This document shows, piece after piece, positions 1 to 6,570 of a stretch of 20,404 nt of DNA. This stretch comes from Conoideocrella luteorostrata. Taxonomy: Eukaryota; Ascomycota; Sordariomycetes; Hypocreales; Clavicipitaceae. Numbering within the stretch: position 1 is the stretch's first letter; every line of letters begins with the position of its first letter. The DNA lies in NCBI GenBank assembly GCA_032433595.1, contig JASWJB010000516.1, positions 1 through 20,404 of the forward strand, written 5' to 3'. The notes beneath the pieces were generated by a model. The model was not told where the DNA came from, did no database searches, and worked only from the letters and a program-made list of their open reading frames with translations. The position numbers and the translations under genes are program-made.

Positions 1-135
1 AAAAGTAGAGGACTGGGGGCCGTCATCCCAAGACTAGGACTAACGCCTCTTATAGTAATTACTCTATCTAGTATAGTAATGACTACAAGGTCTCCATCCT
101 AGTCTTGGGAAGACGGCCCCCAGTCCTCTACTTTT
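1..135. mobile_element. MITE-like hairpin element with 39-40 bp terminal inverted repeats
   Basis: The first 39-40 bases (AAAAGTAGAGGACTGGGGGC onward) are the reverse complement of the bases ending at 135, with one clear mismatch near position 25. The 55-bp centre is AT-rich and contains a repeated TATAGTAAT. A weaker extension of the pairing runs into the centre, so the whole element can fold into one hairpin. There is no coding capacity. This is the form of a very short non-autonomous DNA transposon. The element starts at the window edge, so the left flank and any target-site duplication cannot be seen. It abuts repeat module A at 136. Confidence 0.75.
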
Positions 136-136
136 C

Positions 137-600
137 CTGCGAATCGTTCTTCTCCTTTTTCTCACACCCCGAGCGAAAAACCACCCATCCCGCCGGCATT
201 TTGTGCGCTGCCCGCCGCAGAGTTGCCGCGCGCGCCGGGAGTGGCTGCTATTGCCTGCATTTCATGTGCATTATACGCTCCGGGCTTTTCTGCATCGTTT
301 GCGCCAGGTTTCGTGCCGTTCTGTTGAGCGGCGGCCGTGCGGCGTGCGAGCCCGTATTGCTGGACCACGGCCACACACACACACACCCACTCACTCATAC
401 ACATGTACAAACCGTGCAAAAGGTCCTGCAAAAAAACGAATCCGTGGTGCGGCGAAATCCGGCAAAAATCCGCGCGGCTGCGCCGCGCCGTACGCGGGCT
501 ATCACGTCCGGCCGAGGCATGCACGAGCAATTACTACCGCGCTCTGGGCAGCGAGGCAAAGCGCCAGGTAACACACATGCCTCTCCACCCGAAGCGTCCT
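137..600 (+). repeat. Dispersed repeat module A, copy A1
   Basis: This GC-rich stretch has no supportable gene. It is homologous to 13880-14270 (same strand) and to 16790-17215 (opposite strand). Shared landmarks are CCCGCCGGCATTTTGTGCGC, TTTCTGCATCGTTTGCGCCA, the segment around ACATGTACAA and AGGTCCTGCAAAA, and a GC-rich AATCCG/CGGCTGCG stretch near 465-500. A CA microsatellite lies at 371-387. Long overlapping open frames on both strands here are non-coding by-products of the GC content. Confidence 0.75.
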
Positions 601-821
601 GCACATAACTACAAATCTGTATGCAGGGGCGTGGGATGAGGGATGTGGCCCTATCAAAATGTGGATTCTGCTCCGCGCGGGACGGGAACACCGCTCCGAC
701 CATCACATGGAGGATCTCTCTCCCGCCCCAGGCACCTCTCTCCAAACTTGAGCCTGTCCTTATTTCTCTGCGCCCGTAGAGCACCCCCCCTCCTATACAT
801 TGACGCTTATTGCCATGCTAC
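601..821 (+). promoter_or_regulatory. Probable promoter/5' leader of the RING gene
   Basis: This is the 220 bp between repeat module A and the proposed ATG. It contains pyrimidine-rich runs (CTCTCTCCCGCCCC, CACCTCTCTCC and CCCCCCCTCCTATAC) of the kind often found just before fungal transcription starts. An out-of-frame ATG at 815 would open a very short upstream frame ending at a TAG near 841. No clear TATA box is seen. Confidence 0.35.
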
Positions 822-1668
822 ATGTCCGCCACAATAGGCTCTAGTCCCACGACACCTTCGGGGTCTGATCCAGTACCCCGCACCACCACCACCAGCGAGG
901 TCGGGGATCCTACCGGACATGAGCAGCCCTGGAACCGCTCTCGAGGCAGCAACTACACGGTTATAGTTGATCTTACTAGAGAGGAGCAGTCCTGCCATTT
1001 TTGCCAGAATGCTCTCAAGCCAGGGCCAAAACTTAAAGTCCATGGATCTGTATGTTTTTTGTTTTTATTATATATAAATTATTTTTTTAAATTATATATA
1101 TATACATAAATTGTTGTTTTTTTTAAGCTTGATCCGTGGTCCTGAGCATTCTTCTTACTTGCTTTATAGCTAATGTGTGAGGCATGCGAATCTGGCCAAA
1201 GGGTTCTAACCTTGCATGATTGGCAAGGCTGCGCGCAATGCAGAGAGAGTGGAAGAGACTATGCCACTGTTAAGAAGATATTAGAGAGCAAGGTATGTAT
1301 TTGGGGCACAATGCTGCTGACAGATTTCCACTGACAGAGGCCCCGTCTTTAAAGCATATAAATAAGCATCGGCAGTACCATTGGATTGATTGTCAGATTT
1401 GTTACGGTTATGCAGATGGTTATGCAGATCGGCGGCTGCTATACACCTCGTGTGGTAGGTTGGCCCCCGCACCTAACATCAGCCTATTAACAACTCCACG
1501 TCAGGCCATAGCTATTGCGAAGGGTGCTGGGATGATTACAAGCAGTCTCGGGGAGTGGGCGACTACGAAGATATACCCTGCCCAATGTGCAATACGACGT
1601 TGTCGGAGGCACCGGAGCTGGCCAAGCCATGTTACCTTGGACAGGAAGTCATAATCTTGGATCCCTGA
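822..1668 (+). CDS. Small C3HC4 RING-finger protein (four exons)
   Basis: Spliced by eye: exons 822-1049, 1170-1292, 1376-1454 and 1505-1668, giving 594 nt and 197 residues. Donors are GTATGT, GTATGT and GTAGGT. Acceptors are TATAG, GGCAG and GTCAG, and intron 3 (50 nt) has a CTAAC branch site. All phases agree. Residues 123-172 form a RING: C123-x2-C126-x16-C143-x-H145-x2-C148-x2-C151-x17-C169-x2-C172, with the hallmark CGHSYCEGCW and CPMC. The H-containing loop is created only by splicing intron 3. Three further CxxC pairs (58/61, 79/82, 97/100) suggest another zinc site before the RING. The first 55 residues are Ser/Thr/Pro-rich. From the family, RING domains usually act as E3 ubiquitin ligases; the substrate is unknown. 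The start is uncertain because the ATG context is weak. The intron 2 acceptor could also be an in-frame AAG slightly upstream. Confidence 0.82.
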
Positions 1669-1673
1669 TGAGT

Positions 1674-1825
1674 TTTCATTAGCATGGATATGATGTGCCT
1701 AAGGGTGCTCTTGTCTGCGTGTTACTGTTGCTTTACGTGTCTTTCATTAGGATGGATAGGATGGATAGGGTGCTCTTGTCAGCGTGCAACTGTTTAATGT
1801 CTTTCATCTTAGGTGGGCCTTTTAT
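1674..1825. repeat. Imperfect 60-68 bp tandem repeat downstream of RING gene
   Basis: Units start at about 1674, 1742 and 1802 (TTTCATT). The first two share AGGGTGCTCTTGTC followed by GCGTG. The repeat begins a few bases after the RING stop codon, so it is probably in its 3' UTR. Confidence 0.6.
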
Positions 1826-2001
1826 GGACGGTTTGGGGAGGATGGGGGGGCGTCAGGTAAATAAGCTTACCAAAGTGCTTATTGTGGATATCTCGGGAAC
1901 CGGATCATTAATGTCTTTACTCAAATAGACCTCGATTTTGCTAGGTTAAATTAAGGATGCGACAACGGATTAGGGTGATTGCTGCCTAAAGTTTAACTCG
2001 G

Positions 2002-2017
2002 TACGGAGTACTCCGTA
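2002..2017. repeat. Perfect 16-bp palindrome TACGGAGTACTCCGTA
   Basis: Two TACGGAGTA motifs overlap head to head. The same 9-mer recurs at 2058, 15206, 15333, 15538, 15793-15808 and 15861, and in the form TTACGGAGTAA at 4572. The motif is much too frequent for chance. Its function is unknown. Confidence 0.7.
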
Positions 2018-2287
2018 GGACTCTTCTTGTGGGGCTGCGGGTCCACGTTATTCCTGGTACGGAGTACTTTCACGTACTAAAAAATACTACCCCGTCAGAA
2101 GCACTAGCGAATGTCTCCCCCATGTTAGGATTCAAACAAAGTACAGCTACGTAGCCCCAGGTTCCCAGTCAATCTATGTGCGCACGCTAGCTGACCCCCA
2201 GCCCCGCAATCACGATAGGCAGCCAAACCGTTGTTCCATTGCCTTCTTCGTCCCCAAAGGCCTCTCGGGGGATAACTACGATACAAC

Positions 2288-2710
2288 CTAGGCTGCATGG
2301 CCGGTGTGCACAATAACTACAGCCGAGTCCCTCCGCAGCGTGATGAGACACTCGATCACCGCTTTGTACCCATACCCTGCCTTGCTCACCCTGATCCACT
2401 GGACTGTTCCGTCTCGCTGCATGGTGGGGTAATTGAAGCTGCCAAACACCAAGAAGATAATACACGGGGCCGTCAGCGGGATGTCCTTGTCGCTTCCTGT
2501 GGCTTCTTCAAAAGCGGCAGGTCCCGATTCCAGGAGCTACCTATTGCGTTAGCATCGCACTCAAAGTAGCCGGGGGGTTGTGGAAGGAACGCGCACATGG
2601 TCCTTCACCAGCTCGATGACTTGATCATTGTCCAGCTCCTTGTACGCCTCACCCAGCCTCCTGATCAGCCTGCTGGGATCGTTTAGCGCGGCTTGTCGGC
2701 TTGTCGGCAT
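2288..2710 (-). CDS. Uncharacterised two-exon small protein, copy A (paralogue of 16144-16597)
   Basis: Exon 1 is 2710-2597 (114 nt, 38 codons). The intron is 2596-2537 (60 nt): donor GTGCGC, branch GCTAACG, acceptor GGTAG. Exon 2 is 2536-2288, ending TAG. The product is 120 residues, starts MPTSRQ and ends VVIVHTGHAA. It matches the product at 16144-16597 over its full length: same 38-residue first exon, same intron phase 0, same donor and branch sequence, 21 of 38 identities in exon 1 and about 48 of 80 in exon 2. Conserved blocks are AYKEL, VKDH, EEAT, FGSF, DGTVQ, ITLRR and AVVIVHTG. There is no signal peptide, membrane segment or motif I recognise. The gene model rests on the paralogue agreement, since unspliced reading stops soon after exon 1. 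Confidence 0.72.
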
Positions 2711-2960
2711 TTGGAAAGAAGTTGTGTCGTAGCTAGCTTTTTATCGCGTGTCGTCGGTTGCCCTGCGAAAAGGGAAAGCTCGAGTCTGTAGGATCAAGAA
2801 TTTCAGGACGTGATACCGGTGTTGGGCGAGGGCAGCGTTAGGCGAGGGCAGTGTTGGGCGGAGGGCAGCTTTAGGCAGCAGCAGAGCAAAGGGTCAGGTG
2901 ATGGGATTGCCTCTCTACCCAATCACGCATCTATTTGTGCGCCACAGCACAACAAGCACG
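2711..2960 (-). promoter_or_regulatory. Promoter region of small-gene copy A, conserved with copy B
   Basis: About 2865-2948 matches the reverse complement of 15905-15990, including AATCACGC, CTATTTGTGCGCC, GGTGATGGGA and AGCAAAG. It lies at a similar distance (roughly 165-240 bp) before both ATGs. An ATTGG (inverted CCAAT box) is kept in both when read on the gene strand. Between this block and the ATG, copy A has a short tandem repeat at 2819-2877. Confidence 0.5.
2819..2877. repeat. 16-18 bp tandem repeat in small-gene promoter
   Basis: Three full units and a partial of the form TTGGGCGAGGGCAGCG / TTAGGCGAGGGCAGTG / TTGGGCGGAGGGCAGCT, followed by TTAGGCAGCAG. It is expanded relative to copy B, where the matching stretch near 15978-15998 shows only one or two GCTGCCCAA units on that strand. 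Confidence 0.6.
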
Positions 2961-3059
2961 CTACATCCGCGAGACGAAGCTCCTGGGCCTCCTCCCTCGT
3001 ACGGACTAATGATGACAATGTGCTCTACGATGTCAGACATGTCAGACAAGCCCAACCAG

Positions 3060-3165
3060 GCGGGATCGCCCGCGCGGATCTTGCCGCAACTTGCCCTTGC
3101 CGCACCATGGTTTCGCTTTTCACAGGGTCGTTTGCACGGCTTGTAGGTGTGTGGACTCTGATAAC
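3060..3165 (-). repeat. Fragment of repeat module A (A4)
   Basis: This fragment matches 16885-16960: CACCATGGTTTCGCTTTTCA against CACCGTGGTTTCGCCTTTTG, then GTTTGCACGGCTTGTA against GTTTGCAAGGCTTGTA, ending at CTCTGAT. Its orientation is the same as the 16.8-17.2 kb copy, so opposite to A1 and A2. The downstream breakpoint coincides with the start of the 60-bp duplication at 3163. Confidence 0.65.
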
Positions 3166-3282
3166 GATGATCCCTCTGAAGGTCTACATTTGGGAAGACG
3201 TACACACACTGCACACAGTATCAACGATGATCCTTCTAAAGGTCTACATTTGGGAAGCCGTACACACATTGCACACAGTGTC
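3163..3282. repeat. 60-bp tandem duplication
   Basis: Two units (3163-3222 and 3223-3282) of AACGATGATCC...GGTCTACATTTGGGAAG...CACTGCACACAGT, with few differences. The stop codon of the 3244-3639 gene and its last CxxC pair lie inside the second unit. Confidence 0.8.
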
Positions 3283-3639
3283 AAATACCGAATCGCTCAT
3301 CTCACGTCTCCCCCCCTTCCCCCCAATCTGCTGGCTAGTCACACCACCGTTATCCAAGTCCTCCACCTTGAACGGCTTCTTCCCGCTCAGCCAAAAGTTA
3401 TCCTCGTATTCCTCCAGATGGCTCTTCTTGCAATCCAAACACATGTCATATATCCACCTATCATTCCTTGTCAGCTTAATCGTGTGCTTCGCCATGCTTA
3501 GCAGCTGCCTCAGGTCCGAGCAGGCGCCGTGCTTCTCGAGCAGCTGCTTGCCTGTGTCGCACGCATCGATGGGCATGCTCCTCAGGAACATGGTGTGGCA
3601 GATGCGGCAGTAATGCAAGCGCACTTCCTGCCCACACAT
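3244..3639 (-). CDS. Small CxxC-rich (putative zinc-binding) protein, 3' end uncertain
   Basis: ATG at 3639 (context GCCATCGCCATGTG) and TAG at 3244-3246 give 131 residues with nine Cys. CxxC pairs lie at 11/14 (CRIC), 67/70 (CLDC) and 123/126 (CNVC), with single Cys at 2, 27 and 40. The middle is hydrophilic and acidic (around EEYEDNFW) and looks coding. I do not recognise a family; the pattern suggests zinc binding. Just upstream is a strong intron end: CTAACTGAC at 3669-3661 and acceptor TTCCAG ending at 3648. So the transcript has an upstream exon, either untranslated or adding N-terminal residues. The last 20 or so residues run into a 60-bp tandem duplication. A possible GTGAGA donor after about residue 111 could give a different C-terminus. 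Confidence 0.5.
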   Translation of the reverse strand: MCGQEVRLHYCRICHTMFLRSMPIDACDTGKQLLEKHGACSDLRQLLSMAKHTIKLTRNDRWIYDMCLDCKKSHLEEYEDNFWLSGKKPFKVEDLDNGGVTSQQIGGKGGRREMSDSVFDTVCNVCTASQM

Positions 3640-3647
3640 GGCGATGG

Positions 3648-3781
3648 CTGGAAGAGAGACGTCAGTTAGGTAGACAGACAGACAGACGGACAGACAGACA
3701 GACAGAGACGGGCGGACGGACAGGTAGGCAGGTAGGTAGGCAGGCAGGCAGGCAGGCAGGCAGGTAGGCAGGCAGGCAGGC
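3648..3781. repeat. Tetranucleotide microsatellite in the putative 5' intron
   Basis: (CAGA)n/(CGGA)n passes into (CAGG)n/(TAGG)n from about 3668 to 3781. On the minus strand it is the pyrimidine-rich stretch before the CTAAC branch site and TTCCAG acceptor of the CxxC-rich gene, so it would act as an expanded polypyrimidine intron body. Confidence 0.75.
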
Positions 3782-4404
3782 GTTATTGATACACAGAATA
3801 AGGCGAGCCTTTGAGATTGAATCGGTCCCCAGACAGGTCCGTGAATGTAGATGGTCGGAAAGATGTTCCAGTATCGCAAGACGTGTAGGCGCTGAGCGGT
3901 CGGCAGAGGAGAACAGTCGGCACTCTAGAGAAGAGGACAGTCGGCACTCTAGAGAAGAGAACAGTCGGCACTCTGGAGAAGGAAGAAGGGAGAAGGAGAG
4001 GAAAAATTCTGCGCTCGAGAGAGGGGGAAAGGTTGGCATCAGCCAACAGCCCAAGGTGCAAACAAACCAGGGCTTGGTCGGAGGACCAGGGACACGAGGC
4101 TGGTGTAACACAAGAGTAGCACAGTAACAAAATCGCATAGTAACTGCTAGCCCACAAGATAAGATAATACCCAGCGCAAAAGATGCAAACAATCGCGACG
4201 CAGACAATGCGAGAAGAGGCAGCGCTCTTAATGCAACACCCGGTGTGCACACTCCTCAGAACGAAACGATGGGAGTCTCCCCGTGGCACATGGGAGGGGG
4301 CCTGTGAGCAATCTAACCGGCAACACTGCAACAAGCGTTCTGTTATTTGGTTGTCGCTACTACATGACCAGCTGTGAAGGAATCAGAGAGGACTGTTTTA
4401 TGCG

Positions 4405-4439
4405 TGCCACTGCCACTGCCACTGCCATCGCCGTTGCCC
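4405..4439. repeat. Hexanucleotide repeat (GCCACT/GCCATC)n
   Basis: About five imperfect copies of TGCCAC. A comparable hexamer run of the other form (GCAGTC/GCGGTC) lies at 10512-10557, and a shorter CACTGCCACTCACTGCCAC occurs at 16795-16813 in the equivalent place of module A3. Confidence 0.7.
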
Positions 4440-4501
4440 AACCCAGAGTAATCGTGCGCGCGGCGCGCCGCGCAGCCGCACGGATTTCGCCGGATTTCAC
4501 C

Positions 4502-4571
4502 AACCACATGTCGATTGGTTCAACATGATGAGTAAACTCTGCCTCAAGAATAACGCTGGTTCCACACAGCC
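4502..4571 (+). repeat. 70-bp block, inverted copy at 10777-10846
   Basis: 66 of 70 positions match the reverse complement of 10777-10846; all four differences are transitions. It lies at the end of composite copy III here and immediately before the array of composite copy I there. A TTACGGAGTAA palindrome abuts it at 4572. Confidence 0.85.
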
Positions 4572-4582
4572 TTACGGAGTAA

Positions 4583-5068
4583 ATGTCTATGGGATAAAAT
4601 ACTTGCTGTTGAGGTGATTTACTCCAGCATGTGTTGAAGTGATTCACACTTCTTGGGGCAGCCTCACACACAGGTCCACAAGGCTTTTTTGTTTTTCTTT
4701 TTATCGTACATCTAGATTTAAGCTAAATCATCATCATCATCATCCATATTGATCATTATTCCTTTCATTCATTGTATTGCAGCACTTGTTGCACGGCACG
4801 TAGGGGCTTGGTGCTCATCGCCCACACCGCCTCCTCCCTCATATGTGCATTTCAGGGTCGCAGTGTCACAGGCTTTACAAAATGCATTATTCACGCTATT
4901 AGTGTAGAGCTTCACCCTTTTGCTGAACATTGTGACACGCAGCCTCAGCACTACAAATCTATCCCAGAGTCACTCAAGTGCAAGCATTATAAAGGATGAA
5001 ATTCATACTCTCATTTGAACGCTGCACTAAAAAAGCTATTGTACTTGATCAGTGAGTCAGATGGAGAG
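4583..5068. other. Intergenic region downstream of HisRS
   Basis: No supportable gene. It contains a (TCA)n run near 4728-4745. On the minus strand at about 4880-4850 there is a C-x2-C-x6-C pattern resembling half of a Zn2Cys6 motif, but it has no clear continuation. Confidence 0.4.
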
Positions 5069-5144
5069 CTCTGCAAAAAGCTTTTCAACCTCTTCAACTA
5101 GGGTTTTCTCTGCAAAAGCTTTTCAACCTCTGCAACTAGGTTTT
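5069..5144. repeat. 37/39-bp tandem duplication at the 3' end of HisRS
   Basis: 5108-5144 (37 bp) and 5069-5107 (39 bp) are the same sequence, CTCTGCAAAA...CTTTTCAACCTCT...CAACTAGG...TTTT. They differ by one substitution and two single-base insertions. The inner copy is coding; the outer one is cut by the stop codon. Confidence 0.9.
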
Positions 5145-6570
5145 CTCTGGCTATGAGTTGCCCCATGTCTTTCTTGTCATTGACATCGGGCCGGAAGACC
5201 TTCAGTCGTACCTGACCAGCCGCCAACTCCTCCTCCCCGAGAATAATGGTCAGAGGCACATCTTTGGCAGCTTGGATCTGCTGCAGTGGCCTAGGCTTTG
5301 CTTTCGCCGTGTATTCAGCGCGGATGCCTGCCTTCCATAGCGCACGAGTGATGGCCATTCGCTCGAGCAAAAGCCCATCAAACTCTTTGTCGCCAATTGC
5401 CATTACATATACCTCGAGATTGCGTGACGCCTTGCCCTCTTTCTCTGATGGTGGCTGGAGAATAGTGCAGATGCGGTCTACCCCAAATGATATGCCCACG
5501 CACGGAACAGGGCGCTTGCCGAACATGCCCACGAGATTGTCGTATCGCCCCCCAGCAGCGATGCTGCCGACTTGACTGGCGGCGACGGGGGATTTGCCTT
5601 CTGGTCCGGCGTCGCTTGGTGCTTGCATGATGACCTCGAATATTAAACCAGAGTAGTAGTCAAGCCCTCGGGCAAGTGAACAGTCGAAGGAGACGGAGCC
5701 ATCGATGCCAAATGCCTGCAGGTATGATGCAAGAAGGCTCATATCTTCCACTCCGGCACGTATATCCTTGTTTGACGCAAGCTTGTCGTTGGACTTGAGC
5801 GTCTCGAGCATGTCGTTGATATTCCCACTGCGCCTCACGTATTCTCCGATCTGGTCTGCAGTCTCATCCGAAAGACCCTTCTCCAGCATCTCTTTCTTGA
5901 CATCTTCCCATGGCATTTTATCAAGCTTGTCCACAGCAGAGCTGATGGAGCGCATCTTGTCGGCTGGAACGCCCGCAACCGCGAAGAGGCCGTCCAAAAT
6001 GCGTCGATGATTAATCTTGATGGTAATCCCAAGACCTAAAGCCTCAAAGACATCCACAATCACACAGAGGATCTCGGCATCGGGGACCATGGGGTCATAA
6101 ACACCAGCTATGTCAAAGTCGCACTGGTGGAACTCTCGTAATCGGCCGCGAGCTATTGCTGGTTGATCTCGCCGATAAACTTTGGCAATCTGATAGCGTT
6201 TAATATAAGTGTATTTCGGTTTCATAGCTAGCCATCTAGCGAAAGGAACGGTCAAGTCAAAGCGCAAGGAGCAGAGCTCCCCGCCTTGATCCTCCAAGTC
6301 ATACATCAGCCGAGAGTCTTCGCCATATTTCTCAGAAAGAATCTCCTTCAGTTCGAAGACGGGAGTGTCAAGAGGGGTTCCGCCATGACGCTTGAACACA
6401 TCGGTGATTGTTGCACTGCTTGCAAGTCAGTTGCGTTGTTAACATGATGACACGCCATTCTGAAAAAAAAAAAAAAAAACGAACAAGATCCTTTCTCGGA
6501 GCAACAACTCGTTACCAAACCAATCGCGGGTTCCTTTGGGCGTCTTTAGCTGAATATTTGAGCGAGACAT
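5098..6570 (-). CDS. Histidyl-tRNA synthetase, cytoplasmic type (two exons)
   Basis: This class II aminoacyl-tRNA synthetase charges tRNA-His with histidine. Exon 1 is 6570-6485 and exon 2 is 6415-5098, with a 69-nt intron (donor GTTCGT, a poly-T run, branch AACTGAC, acceptor GCAG). Total 1404 nt, 467 residues. Exon 1 supplies the conserved LKTPKGTRDW; the junction reads RERIFATITDVFKRHGG, as in the family. Motif 1 is near 43-50. Motif 2 is RFDLTVPFAR (80-89) plus RRDQPAIARGRLREF (110-124). The histidine motif SLARGLDYYSG is at 275-285. Motif 3, AAGGRYDN to GISFGVDRI, is at about 315-344. The anticodon-binding domain follows from about 362. The ATG at 6570 has A at -3 and an in-frame TAA four codons upstream, so there is no unspliced mitochondrial leader. 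The C-terminus ends in a frameshifted duplication. Confidence 0.95.

Larger units (their letters stand above)
1669..2287. other. Intergenic region with tandem repeat and palindromes
   Basis: No gene seen. It lies between the 3' ends of two convergent genes (the RING gene and small-gene copy A). 1674-1825 holds two imperfect units of about 60-68 bp and the start of a third, each beginning TTTCATT and containing AGGGTGCTCTTGTC. TACGGAGTA palindromes occur at 2002-2017 and 2058-2066. Confidence 0.55.
3840..4580 (+). repeat. Composite repeat, short copy III
   Basis: About 3840-3885 keeps array-unit words (TATCGCAAG, GACGTGTAGGCGCT). 3890-4010 matches the start of the triplet block at 19575-19660 (GAGCGGTCGGCAGAGGAGAA) and contains three 24-bp units of the type AGAGAAGAGAACAGTCGGCA. 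4045-4240 matches the ACAACA-rich tail at 19905-20070 (CCCAAGGTGCAAA, CAGGGCTTG, GGTCGG, CGCAAAAGATGCAAAC). 4370-4580 is end-type sequence: CTGTGAAGGA, a hexamer repeat, a GC-rich stretch shared with module A, and the 70-bp block repeated at 10777-10846. The main tandem array and most of the triplet block are missing. No coding capacity. Confidence 0.7.

Noticed and set aside
105..784. Several overlapping 100-167 codon frames on both strands in module A1
   Set aside because: Module A is a dispersed repeat. The frames are not kept in A2 or A3, and several frames are open at once in GC-rich DNA.
2810..3613. Plus-strand 267-codon frame
   Set aside because: It runs through the small-gene promoter, a module A fragment, the 60-bp duplication and antisense to the CxxC-rich gene. 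Its composition is not protein-like.
3662..4334. Minus-strand frames of 183-196 codons over the microsatellite and composite copy III
   Set aside because: They consist of CLPA/CLSV tetranucleotide translations and the repeat tail, which is non-coding in its other copies.
4769..4951. Minus-strand frame with C-x2-C-x6-C, like half of a Zn2Cys6 DNA-binding motif
   Set aside because: The second half of the motif would need a frameshift or an intron I cannot support, and no downstream regulator-like sequence follows.
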